Source: Paenibacillus sp. HGH0039
GTDB taxonomy: Bacteria; Bacillota; Bacilli; Paenibacillales; NBRC-103111
DNA length: 64,000 bases
Direction: 5' to 3'
NCBI RefSeq assembly: GCF_000411255.1
Contig: NZ_KE150413.1
Location: forward strand, 1,650,580 to 1,714,579
Part shown: positions 16,652 through 24,496 of the stretch, in pieces
Layout of the letters: the number at the start of each line of letters is the position of its first letter
How positions within the stretch are numbered: the first letter of the stretch is position 1
Program-made: the position numbers and the translations under genes
The notes under the pieces: generated by a model
Database searches by the model: none
What the model was told of the DNA's origin: nothing
The model's input: only the letters and a program-made list of their open reading frames with translations

Positions 16652-17251
16652 TTATCTGGAAGCCCATGCGCTCTCCGCACCGACCAGACGGGAAACGGGA
16701 TACATTCTCCGGACGGGAAGGACGATCAGAGCCCCGATAAACGCTTTTACCGCATCGCCGGGGAGATAAGGGATGCAGCCGACGGACAAAGCCTTTGTCA
16801 GGGTCATGTTGGAAACGACGTGGGCCATCCAGGGCACACCGGTAACGTAAAGCAGCAGCGAACCGAATACGAAGAGAGTCACGAAAGTAAGCACGAAAGC
16901 GGTGACTCCGCTTCCTTTGATACGCGGAACAAGGAGGCCGATGAACAGAGCGGCGAAAGGATAAGCCCAGATAAACCCGCCTGTCGGACCGAGAACCAGA
17001 TCCAGCCCTCCTCTTCCGTGCAACAGCGGAAGCCCGAGAGCCGTTAAGCCTACTACAAGAGCGATGCTGAAAAAGCCGTAGCGGGCGCCCAGCAGAGCCC
17101 CTGCGAGCATGATGGCGAAATTCGCCAGCGTAAAAGGCACCTGCGAAAAACCGAATTGAATATTGACGAAGCTTAGCGCGACAAGCAGTGCAGCAAACAT
17201 GGCGCTGAACGTAATCCCGCGGACGGTGAATGACGAACGTTTCAATTGCAT
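16652..17251 (-). CDS. bioY: Biotin transporter substrate-binding subunit BioY
   Basis: This protein of about 199 residues is the S-component of the biotin ECF transporter. It has about six membrane helices, the conserved FSQVPFTLANFAIMLAGALLG and GLPLLHGRGGLDLVLGPTGG segments, and PYLPGDAVKAF. I prefer the ATG at 17251; the TTG nine bases upstream is also possible, and GGAG is only three bases from the ATG. It faces a pair of ECF module genes across a BirA-type operator, so biotin would repress it and probably the module genes as well. Confidence 0.9.
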   Translation of the reverse strand: MQLKRSSFTVRGITFSAMFAALLVALSFVNIQFGFSQVPFTLANFAIMLAGALLGARYGFFSIALVVGLTALGLPLLHGRGGLDLVLGPTGGFIWAYPFAALFIGLLVPRIKGSGVTAFVLTFVTLFVFGSLLLYVTGVPWMAHVVSNMTLTKALSVGCIPYLPGDAVKAFIGALIVLPVRRMYPVSRLVGAESAWASR

Positions 17252-17264
17252 CTTCTCCAATCAT

Positions 17265-17298
17265 TTGTTAACTTTGTATTATGTATTTCGGTTGACAA
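17265..17298. promoter_or_regulatory. BirA-type biotin operator
   Basis: TTGTTAAC (17265-17272) and GTTGACAA (17291-17298) form a dyad with one mismatch and an 18-base spacer. It closely matches the Gram-positive BirA box (TTGTTAACC, 14-15 bases, GGTTAACAA as I recall) but is one or two bases longer between half-sites. It lies directly before bioY and about 70 bases before the divergent ATPase gene. Confidence 0.75.
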
Positions 17299-17369
17299 TC
17301 CGCATTGTAGCACAGCGGGGGCGGTTTTGTGAATAGGTTTGTGAACAGGCTGGAGGTATTTGCACGGAA

Positions 17370-18281
17370 ATGGAAAACGATCACGAGAAACATACGCAAT
17401 CTCCCTATAGAATGCACGAAGTGTCCGTCATAAAAAGAGGAGAGCCGGCGGAGGGCGTCTCAGCCGCGGATCAAACACTTCTGAACGAAATAAATATAGA
17501 GCTGCATAAAGGCGAATGGCTCGCCGTCGTCGGCCGCAACGGCAGCGGCAAAAGCACCCTGGCGAAAGTGATGGCCGGGCTCATTCCGGCGGCGGGCGGA
17601 TCTATCGAACCCGGCTGGACAGCAGGGGAGCGGATGCGCATGGTGCTGCAAAATCCGGATACCCAGCTTATCGGGGAAACCGTGTACGAAGATTTATGCT
17701 TTGGAATGGAAAACGCCGGAATAGATCCCGAACGGATGCCGGAAACAGCCCGTCATGTATTGGGACTCGTCGGTTTGGCGGATAAACGCGATGATAGCTG
17801 CGAAGCTTTATCGGGCGGCCAGAAGCAGCTGACGGCTGTGGCGGGAGCGCTGGCTGTCGGCGCTTCCGTTCTGCTGATGGATGAAGTGACCTCGATGCTG
17901 GATTCTTTTTCGCGCAGCATGGTGCTCGGCGCGCTTTCGCGGCTTCACGGGCAGGGCGTGACCATCGTCTGGATCACCCAGAGGCTGGATGAACTCGCTC
18001 TCGCGGATAAGGTTATCGTTGTGGACGAAGGGAAGATCGCCTATTCGGGCGATGTGCGGGATTTTTTCTACGGAACATCGTCTGAAGACGGCTCTTGGGT
18101 CAAAATCGGGGAAAACAGGCCAGCTTCTTCCCCTTGTCTGGAGCTGGGATACGAGCTCCCCTACACGGTAGAGGTCGCAAGGGAGCTTCACAAGCTAGAA
18201 GCTTTGGGCCTTGAAGAGCGGCCGGTAACGCCAGGCGAATTGATGGAGGTTTTGAACCGCTATGGACTACCTGCACGTTAA
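17370..18281 (+). CDS. ECF transporter ATPase subunit (EcfA-type)
   Basis: This 303-residue ABC ATPase has Walker A GRNGSGKST (55-63), the Q-loop in VLQNPDTQLIGETVYEDL, signature LSGGQKQ (148-154) and Walker B LLMDE ending at Glu172. The VYEDLCFGMEN stretch after the Q-loop is characteristic of energy-coupling-factor ATPases. With the next protein it would supply the ATPase pair that powers uptake through BioY. GGAGG lies 13 bases before the ATG, a little far. Its end overlaps the start of the next gene by 20 bases, which indicates translational coupling. Confidence 0.9.
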   Translation: MENDHEKHTQSPYRMHEVSVIKRGEPAEGVSAADQTLLNEINIELHKGEWLAVVGRNGSGKSTLAKVMAGLIPAAGGSIEPGWTAGERMRMVLQNPDTQLIGETVYEDLCFGMENAGIDPERMPETARHVLGLVGLADKRDDSCEALSGGQKQLTAVAGALAVGASVLLMDEVTSMLDSFSRSMVLGALSRLHGQGVTIVWITQRLDELALADKVIVVDEGKIAYSGDVRDFFYGTSSEDGSWVKIGENRPASSPCLELGYELPYTVEVARELHKLEALGLEERPVTPGELMEVLNRYGLPAR

Positions 18282-20208
18282 AAACCTTTCGAAAACCGTC
18301 GGCGGGCCGGACACTTCTTTTGCCGTCCGGGACGTATCCTTCACAGCCGTTGCCGGTGAGATCACGCTGCTCATCGGTCGAAGCGGAGCGGGGAAATCGA
18401 CGCTGCTGGATATGCTGGGAGGGCTGTCCGTTCCGGACGGGGGCGGCATCCGGTATGGAGATACCGAGCTGTGGCCGGGCAGCAAACAAAGCGCAAGGGA
18501 AGCGAGGCGGAAGCTGGCGCTTGTTTTCCAACACCCGCACGAGCAGCTTTTCGCGGCAACGGTCCGGGGGGAGTTTGACTATACGCTGAGACCGTTCAAG
18601 CTGAGCGGGGAGGAGCGGGAAGCCCGCATAGCCGAAGCGCTGGAGCTGTTCGGCCTCGGCCCTGAGCTGCTGGACGAACGCCCTCACGAGCTCAGCGGCG
18701 GCACGCAGCGCAGGGCGGCCCTCGCGTCCGTCTTCGCGTCCCGGCCCCGCTGGCTGCTGCTCGACGAGCCGACGGCGGGCCTCGACCACGAGGCGGCCGC
18801 GAGGCTCACCGGCACGCTGCGCAGCTGGACGCGGCGGACGGGCGGCGGCGCGCTCGTCGCGACGCACGATCTCGATGCGTTCCTGCCTGTGGCGGACCGC
18901 ATCGTGATGCTCTCGCAGGGTACAGTCGTGCACGACTGTACCTCTGCGGAGCTGGCTGCGCGTCCCGCTATGCTGGGGGACGCGGGGCTTCTGCTGCCGG
19001 AAGCGCTGGCGCTCGGCAGCCTGCTTCGCCGGCACGGCGTGGACGTGCCGGCAGGACTTCCCGCGCCGGAAGAGACGGCGCAGGCGATTGCCGCCGTGCT
19101 GGCGGCGCGGGCACGGCGCGGGCAAGGCGCGGACGCGGCGGCGGGTCTTTCCGCGCCGGAGGAGCGGCTAAGCGCCGCGGCCTCCGCGGATGCGCCCGCG
19201 AGCCCCGGCAGCGCGTCCCGCGAGGCCGTGCTGTGCGGCAGCCCGCCAACCTTCGCTTCCGACAGCGCGACCGCCCCGGCCGGCGCAGTTTCAGCCGGCC
19301 CGTTTGAATGCGGCATACCGGCCGGCTCGCCTGCTATCGAGGGTGATTCATCTGCCGCGGAGACCGTACAGGCAGGCACAACGGCCGATGATCCGTTTCC
19401 GTCTTCCGGCAGCGGCCCATTCCCGGCAATGGAACCTTCTCCGCCCGCTCTGCCGATCGGCCGCCGTTTCGATCCCCGAACCTTCTGGATCGGGTATGTG
19501 CTTTTGTCGGCGGGAATCCTGCTGCAAAAGTCGCTGATCGGCCTGGCTGTGTCCGCGGCAATAACCGCGGCGGCCGTTCTGCTGTCGCAGGTCCCCTTCA
19601 GAGCGGTCTGGAAGCCTCTGCGCGCTTTTCTGATTTTTACGGGTCTGTCGGCCGTAATCGCCGGACTGACGATTGGGGCCGGTCAAGGAGAAAGTCCGAT
19701 AGGCTTCGACCCCCAGGCGGCGCTTGCGGCGGTCCGGGCGTTATCGAACCTGATGCTGGTGCTTGTCCTGGGCGTTCTTTTTCCGCTTACGGTGGGCTAT
19801 TTGCGGATGAAGCAGGGTGTGGAGCAGGGGCTGGCCGTTCTCGCAGGGCTGAAGTTCCCGGTGGAGGCCGTTGCGCTGACGGCTTCGCTTATGTTCCGGT
19901 TTATTCCGCTTATCGGCGGGCAGTGGAACCGGTTCGGCCGTATCGCAAAAGCGAGGGGACAGGGGCGCAGCGGCAAAAGCGGGCTAGGGCTAGCCGAGTT
20001 CCGGATTATGGCGCTGCCGTTCATGTTCTCTCTGATCCGTATGGCCGACGAGTTCTCGACGGCTTTGGAGATCAGAGGCTACAGCCGGACGGGAGGCAGA
20101 AGGACCCGAAGCCGGACACTACGGATGCAGGCTCGCGATTATGCCGCGATGGGTGTTTTTCTACTCGTATTTCTCTGCCTGGCCGTCCTGGCCGACATAC
20201 TCGGATAA
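18262..20208 (+). CDS. Fused ECF ATPase and transmembrane EcfT protein
   Basis: This 648-residue protein joins two subunits that are normally separate. Residues 1-280 are an ABC ATPase with Walker A GRSGAGKST (39-47), Gln90, signature LSGGTQ (144-149), Asp167-Glu168 and His202. Residues 285-400 form an Ala/Pro/Ser-rich linker. Residues 401-648 are EcfT: it starts RRFDPRTFW, has several membrane helices and carries the coupling motifs KARGQ and EIRGYS. The gene overlaps the preceding ATPase gene. Together with BioY all parts of a biotin ECF transporter are present. The frame runs through without a stop and the linker DNA is very GC-rich, so this looks like a true fusion. Confidence 0.9.
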   Translation: MDYLHVKNLSKTVGGPDTSFAVRDVSFTAVAGEITLLIGRSGAGKSTLLDMLGGLSVPDGGGIRYGDTELWPGSKQSAREARRKLALVFQHPHEQLFAATVRGEFDYTLRPFKLSGEEREARIAEALELFGLGPELLDERPHELSGGTQRRAALASVFASRPRWLLLDEPTAGLDHEAAARLTGTLRSWTRRTGGGALVATHDLDAFLPVADRIVMLSQGTVVHDCTSAELAARPAMLGDAGLLLPEALALGSLLRRHGVDVPAGLPAPEETAQAIAAVLAARARRGQGADAAAGLSAPEERLSAAASADAPASPGSASREAVLCGSPPTFASDSATAPAGAVSAGPFECGIPAGSPAIEGDSSAAETVQAGTTADDPFPSSGSGPFPAMEPSPPALPIGRRFDPRTFWIGYVLLSAGILLQKSLIGLAVSAAITAAAVLLSQVPFRAVWKPLRAFLIFTGLSAVIAGLTIGAGQGESPIGFDPQAALAAVRALSNLMLVLVLGVLFPLTVGYLRMKQGVEQGLAVLAGLKFPVEAVALTASLMFRFIPLIGGQWNRFGRIAKARGQGRSGKSGLGLAEFRIMALPFMFSLIRMADEFSTALEIRGYSRTGGRRTRSRTLRMQARDYAAMGVFLLVFLCLAVLADILG

Positions 20209-20277
20209 ACGAACCGGCCTTCCCGCAAATTCCGGCGGACGCAGTTTCCGTGAGCCGTCTCAAAACGTCCGGTATAT

Positions 20278-20317
20278 AAAAAGCCTGCAGAACGGTTGAA
20301 CGTTCCACAGGCTTTTT
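20278..20317. terminator. Bidirectional terminator
   Basis: AAAAAGCCTG pairs with CAGGCTTTTT and an inner GAACG/CGTTC extends the stem. It ends the ECF operon on the plus strand and the small cysteine-motif gene on the minus strand. Confidence 0.9.
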
Positions 20318-20338
20318 ATGCTTCCTTCCGGAGAAGGG

Positions 20339-20608
20339 TTAGGATTCGATTTTTTGAAGGGCTTGGCCGGAGATGTTGTCCAGGTACCGATCCAGGCAGT
20401 TGCAAAGGAAATCTTTGCGGCAGATCGGGCAAGGCTCCTTCAGCAGCCGGGAAATACGGGATGCTTTGATTTCTCCGGATTGCAGATTGCGTTCGAAGAA
20501 AATACGGCCGTGTGTACGGTCTTTCAGAACGACAACGACTTCAAACAAGCCGTTTTTCGGGTTATCGCTTACTTTGGTTGCTTCAACAACCTGCGGATCA
20601 TATGCCAT
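20339..20608 (-). CDS. Small protein with a CPIC...CNC cysteine motif
   Basis: This 89-residue protein has a beta-rich N-terminal half (VVVVLKDRTHGRIFFERNL) and a C-terminal cluster CPICRKDFLCNC whose four cysteines could form a small zinc site. GGAGG lies seven bases before the ATG and it has its own terminator, so it is a real gene. I do not recognise a named family and cannot assign a role. The divergent neighbour at 20717 is also a small uncharacterised protein. Confidence 0.7.
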   Translation of the reverse strand: MAYDPQVVEATKVSDNPKNGLFEVVVVLKDRTHGRIFFERNLQSGEIKASRISRLLKEPCPICRKDFLCNCLDRYLDNISGQALQKIES

Positions 20609-20716
20609 GTTTCTTCCTCCTTAGTCACTCCTGCGTCTTCGGACAAAGACAGGCAGTGGATTTTTATATTATAATAAATTCAGCACGTTGTATTCAATAG
20701 AAAGGTTGGAGGCCCT

Positions 20717-20992
20717 ATGGAGATCGATTATGCGGAAGTGATTTCGACGGAAAACGAACTGAATCTTGCCGTCGGCGTCCATTTCGAAGACGAACCGGAT
20801 TCTTACTACGTCGTGGATATTCTGGCTTCGCCGGAAGGATGCATCCGCAGCCTGGAGCTGCTGTTTAACGGTTTTTCGTGCAAATATACCTTCAAGCCGG
20901 ACGAGAAGGAGCAGCTTGTCCGTTACTTAAACGCTCATAACCCGCTTGCTCTGCCCTGGGTGATCCCGGATGAAGAAGCCGGTGTAAAATAA
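20717..20992 (+). CDS. Conserved-looking hypothetical protein
   Basis: This 91-residue acidic protein (for example VGVHFEDEPDSYYVVDIL and FKPDEKEQLVRYLNAHNP) has neither signal peptide nor membrane segment. TTGGAGG lies seven bases before the ATG. No family is recognised. A terminator starts right after the stop codon. Its last 58 bases overlap the end of a convergent gene. Confidence 0.65.
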   Translation: MEIDYAEVISTENELNLAVGVHFEDEPDSYYVVDILASPEGCIRSLELLFNGFSCKYTFKPDEKEQLVRYLNAHNPLALPWVIPDEEAGVK

Positions 20993-21189
20993 TAAACGGA
21001 ACCGTCCTCCGTATGCGGGAACGAGTTCCGTTTATGTTTGTGCGCGACTCTTCTTTTTTTCTCCTGCAGTGTCGGTGTGGATTTGGTGGCGGGCTGAACG
21101 CCGTCCCACGATTTCCGTTTGATTGCGGGATCGAGTTTTCCTTCGCGGATTTGTTTGTCCCGCAGCTTGCGTGCTCGGCTGATCGCCAT
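20935..21189 (-). CDS. Small basic protein, function unknown
   Basis: This 84-residue basic protein begins MAISRARKLRDKQIREGKLDP and contains SWDGVQPATKSTPTLQEKKRR. I recall similar short Lys/Arg-rich proteins in Paenibacillus, with no known function. GGAGG ten bases before the ATG at 21189 fixes the start; a longer upstream frame is unlikely. The C-terminal 20 codons overlap the convergent gene and its terminator, so the last part may be dispensable or the frame extended by mutation. Confidence 0.6.
   Translation of the reverse strand: MAISRARKLRDKQIREGKLDPAIKRKSWDGVQPATKSTPTLQEKKRRVAHKHKRNSFPHTEDGSVYYFTPASSSGITQGRASGL
20994..21035. terminator. Terminator after the gene at 20717
   Basis: AAACGGAAC (20994-21002) pairs with GTTCCGTTT (21025-21033). 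It lies inside the coding region of the convergent gene, so the two transcripts overlap. Confidence 0.75.
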
Positions 21190-21404
21190 GTCGGATGGGC
21201 CTCCTTTTAAGTCTTCACAGATTTTGAATACTCTATCTAGTATACTCCTTAAGGCGCCGGATTGACAATGAATAGTACGGGCAGCGAAGATGTGAGCCCT
21301 AACAACCCGCACCAAGCGAGCAAGGCGGGACGGCCGGGCCTGAAGTTAACGGGATGCTTACTGTCCTGCAAAGACCGCGAACATTGAAGGAGGTGCCGGG
21401 AAGC

Positions 21405-21614
21405 GTGAAAATCAGAATAGACCTTTCCGTAGGCGGCGAGTACATAAAAGAAGCTTTTCTTCAGATAGAGGATCGTAAAGTGGATCATTTAACGGAGGAG
21501 GAACTGTTGCAAGCCGTTGAGATCAATATCCGCAGCTGGGCGGACCGGGAAATCGGAATCTCCTGGGAAATCGTGGAGTTTCCCGTGCGGCCCGAAGACG
21601 AAGAAGAAGGCTAA
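21405..21614 (+). CDS. Short hypothetical protein
   Basis: This 69-residue acidic protein (VKIRIDLSVGGEYIKEAFL, then a helix LTEEELLQAVEINI and a Glu-rich tail) has no signal or membrane segment. The GTG start has AAGGAGG eleven bases upstream. No family is recognised. It lies 144 bases before the AhpD-like gene on the same strand, with no terminator visible between them, so the two may be cotranscribed. Confidence 0.6.
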   Translation: MKIRIDLSVGGEYIKEAFLQIEDRKVDHLTEEELLQAVEINIRSWADREIGISWEIVEFPVRPEDEEEG

Positions 21615-21758
21615 AGCGCAACGGCCGATTTTGAGGCTGTCAGGTTGCGGGAGTGCGGAACGGTGCCGACGCCGCCTTATTTGCTTTTCGTATTGGCGCA
21701 AGGCGCTTGGGGCACTCTACAGAAGACCAAACGGAAATCTGCCAGTGGGGTGACTACA

Positions 21759-22124
21759 ATGAGTTCTGCAACACATGCGGGCGGCGGGGCGATGGACGCC
21801 AAGATCGACGCCTATAAAACCGGAATTTCACAGCTGCAGGAACAGCTTCCGTCGGTAGCGGACGCTTATCATCAGTTTACGGGCGAATGCTTCAAAGACG
21901 GTGCGCTTCCCGCGAAAACCAAGCAGCTGATCGCACTGGGCATGGGGCTTTTTGCCAACAATGAGGTCTGCACGTTCTACCATGTCCAGGAAGCGCTGAG
22001 CAAAGGGGCGAACGCCGAGGAAATCAGAGAAACGGTAGCGGTCGCGGCCGCAATCGGCGGAGGACATGCCATGTCCCAGGGAGTCACACGGGTGGAGCAG
22101 GCTCTTCAAGGTGTCGTTCATTAA
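21759..22124 (+). CDS. AhpD-like carboxymuconolactone decarboxylase-family protein
   Basis: This 121-residue helical protein has KTKQLIALGMGLFANNEVCTFYHVQEAL and GANAEEIRETVAVAAAIGGGHAM, the AhpD/CMD core. Redox-active members have a CxxC pair in the segment NNEVCTFYH; here only the second cysteine remains and the first position is Asn, so ordinary peroxidase or disulfide-reductase chemistry is doubtful. GGGGTGA lies seven bases before the ATG. It may bind a small aromatic ligand or act with an external thiol; neither is shown. Confidence 0.8.
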   Translation: MSSATHAGGGAMDAKIDAYKTGISQLQEQLPSVADAYHQFTGECFKDGALPAKTKQLIALGMGLFANNEVCTFYHVQEALSKGANAEEIRETVAVAAAIGGGHAMSQGVTRVEQALQGVVH

Positions 22125-22145
22125 CGATGGATGATTTTTTCCGCG

Positions 22146-22204
22146 GCATAAAAAAACAGCTCCCTGCTGAAAGGATGACCTTTCGGGCGGCGGGGCTGTT
22201 TGTC
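22146..22204. terminator. Terminator after the AhpD-like gene
   Basis: AAACAGC and GCTGTTT bracket a GC-rich inner stem. The U-tract is stronger on the minus strand than on the plus strand. It is the only strong hairpin between this gene and the convergent yqzF-like gene. Confidence 0.6.
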
Positions 22205-22385
22205 TGTTCGTAGGTTGCACAGGTGCTTGACCTCACGGCCGGAGCGGATGAATCACTGCCAGGCGGATAACCTCTGTATCATGCGATGCCAAATCGGGTG
22301 GATAACCTCCGTCATGCGTCATACAATGTCCAAACCGAGCGACGGAAGCTCGGGAATTCTTTTTACCGGCCTGGACGAACTGAAA

Positions 22386-22643
22386 TTACCGTCTGCGCTT
22401 CGCTTTAAACCGCGGTGCGACGTAATTGCGCTTGCGGTCCCGGAAAAAGGTCCAGCCGCCGATAAAGGCGACGCCGAGACCGAATAGAATGAAACCGAGG
22501 ACGAATTTGCCCCAATGCATATAGCCTTCCGCCTCGAATTGATGGAAAAACGCGTCTTTCATGGACAGAAAACCGTAGGTCGCCATAACGCCGGGAATAA
22601 CGAGAAGCATGATCGCGACAAAACGGCTTAATTTATCTTTCAT
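22386..22643 (-). CDS. yqzF: DUF2627 (YqzF-like) membrane protein
   Basis: This 85-residue protein has two membrane helices: FVAIMLLVIPGVMATYGFL and FVLGFILFGLGVAFIGGWTFF, followed by RDRKRNYVAPR. This is the DUF2627/YqzF pattern. In B. subtilis yqzF lies next to the bkd operon; here it also sits beside E3 and the bkd genes, divergently oriented. Function is unknown. AGGAG seven bases before the ATG at 22643 supports the start chosen over a slightly longer frame. Confidence 0.85.
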   Translation of the reverse strand: MKDKLSRFVAIMLLVIPGVMATYGFLSMKDAFFHQFEAEGYMHWGKFVLGFILFGLGVAFIGGWTFFRDRKRNYVAPRFKAKRRR

Positions 22644-22951
22644 AATGCGGCTCCTTTTCAAATCAGAGAAGAGAATAAGTGAGGGCTTAGCGCCTTTATT
22701 CCCATGATACCGTGTCCGGATGGTTCTGTCTATTTTGGACGCCTACTATATTTTAAGGGCGTACAGGGGTTACAATGAACGGGACGGGGATCGGCCGTAC
22801 GGGGGCACGCGCTTGCCCGGCAGCCGACTTTTACGGAAGGTCCTTGTACGTTGTACAATGAGGACGAATCAACCCTGCCATACATAACAGGTTCATACAC
22901 ATAAAATCATAAAAGACCCAAGGTTCGTTAAAGAACAGGAGGAACATAAAA

Positions 22952-24376
22952 ATGAGTGGACAAGCGTACGATATCGTAATTTTGGGAGGCGGAACGGGCG
23001 GTTACGTCGCCGCTATCCGTGCGGCCCAGCTCGGCAAGAAAGTGGCGTTGGTGGAGAAAGACAAACTGGGGGGAACCTGTCTGCACCGCGGCTGTATCCC
23101 GAGCAAAGCGCTTTTGAGAAGTGCGGAGGTTCTGGCGACAACCAGGCAAGCGGAAGAGTTCGGCGTCATTGCGCCTGACGTTTCCCTGGACTTCACCCGT
23201 GTGCAGTCACGTAAAGACGGCATCGTGGCTCAGATTCACAAGGGCGTGCAGTATCTCATGAAAAAAAATAAAATCGACGTCTTTAACGGAATCGGCCGCA
23301 TTATGGCTCCGTCGATTTTCTCTTCGAGAAGCGGAACACTTTCCGTCGAAATGCCGGATGGCAGTTTCGAGACGCTGGTTCCGGAACACCTCATCCTCGC
23401 CACGGGATCGCGTCCGCGCGTCCTGCCCGGTCTGGAGCCGGACGGCGAACACATCCTGACGAGCGACGAGGCTCTGGCGCTTGAAGCGCTGCCGGATTCC
23501 CTGATCATTGTCGGCGGAGGTGTAATCGGCGTGGAGTGGGCGTCGATGATGAACGATTTCGGCGTGGACGTAACCGTTGTGGAAGCGGGCCCGCGCCTCG
23601 TGCCGACAGAGGACGAGGAAATCTCCCGCGAGCTGGACCGGCTGCTCCGCAAGCGCGGCGTGAAGGTGCTCGCGAACGCAAGCGTGCTCGCGGACACGCT
23701 CCGCAAGGACGCTTCCGGCGTCACGGTCGCCGCCGAGCAGAAGGGCGAGCGCGTGGAGCTCGCCGCCGCCAAGATCCTCGTATCGGTGGGAAGAGCTCCG
23801 AACGTGGAACAGTTCGGGCTGGAGAACACCGATGTGAAGCTAGAGCGCGGCTTCATCCGCGTGAACGGGCACATGCAGACGAATATCCCCCACATCTATG
23901 CCATCGGCGATGTGATCGGCGGTCTGCAATTGGCCCACGCGGCCAGCCACGAAGGCGTCGTCGCGGTCGAGCATATCTGCGGCTTGAAGCCGCACACACA
24001 CGAGGCGCACCGCATCCCGAGATGCGTCTACACGCGGCCGGAAATCGCGTCCGTGGGCTGGACGGAAGCGGAAGCCAAGGAGAAAGGCTTCAAGATCAAG
24101 ACCGGCAAGTTCGGCTTCAAGCCGCTCGGCAAAGCCATCGTGTACGGGGAGAACGACGGCTTTGTCAAAGTCGTGATCGACGCGGACAAGAACGATCTGC
24201 TCGGCGTTCACATGATCGGACCTCACGTCACGGATTATATCGCCGAAGCCGCACTGGCGCAGCTTCTGGAAGCTTCCCCGTGGGAAATCGGCAGCACGAT
24301 TCATCCGCATCCGACGCTTTCGGAGGCGTTCGCGGAAGCGGTTCTCGCCGCCGAAGGCCGGGCCATCCACATTTAA
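22952..24376 (+). CDS. lpdV: Dihydrolipoyl dehydrogenase (E3) of branched-chain oxoacid dehydrogenase
   Basis: This 474-residue flavoprotein reoxidises the lipoyl groups of E2 with NAD. It has the FAD-binding GGGTGGYVAAIRAAQLG, the redox disulfide in GGTCLHRGCIPSKALL, the NAD-binding GGGVIGVEWASMM and the C-terminal His-Glu dyad in HPHPTLSEAFAEA. AGGAGG lies nine bases before the ATG. The E1 and E2 genes follow after a 120-base gap that has its own promoter. In B. subtilis the upstream genes are bkdR-ptb-bcd-buk; none of them is here. Confidence 0.93.
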   Translation: MSGQAYDIVILGGGTGGYVAAIRAAQLGKKVALVEKDKLGGTCLHRGCIPSKALLRSAEVLATTRQAEEFGVIAPDVSLDFTRVQSRKDGIVAQIHKGVQYLMKKNKIDVFNGIGRIMAPSIFSSRSGTLSVEMPDGSFETLVPEHLILATGSRPRVLPGLEPDGEHILTSDEALALEALPDSLIIVGGGVIGVEWASMMNDFGVDVTVVEAGPRLVPTEDEEISRELDRLLRKRGVKVLANASVLADTLRKDASGVTVAAEQKGERVELAAAKILVSVGRAPNVEQFGLENTDVKLERGFIRVNGHMQTNIPHIYAIGDVIGGLQLAHAASHEGVVAVEHICGLKPHTHEAHRIPRCVYTRPEIASVGWTEAEAKEKGFKIKTGKFGFKPLGKAIVYGENDGFVKVVIDADKNDLLGVHMIGPHVTDYIAEAALAQLLEASPWEIGSTIHPHPTLSEAFAEAVLAAEGRAIHI

Positions 24377-24413
24377 CCAAGGGTCGAAACCGGCTGTCTG
24401 TGCCAAATGTCCG

Positions 24414-24442
24414 TTGAATTGGACAAGAATACCGTTTATAAT
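24414..24442 (+). promoter_or_regulatory. SigA-type promoter before bkdAA
   Basis: TTGAAT (24414-24419) and a consensus TATAAT (24437-24442) are exactly 17 bases apart, 55 bases before the bkdAA start. E1 and E2 can therefore be transcribed independently of E3. Confidence 0.75.
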
Positions 24443-24496
24443 AAGCATATAGTGTCTAGTATTAAGACCAGGTAACAAAAAGGAGGCGCAGCCCCA

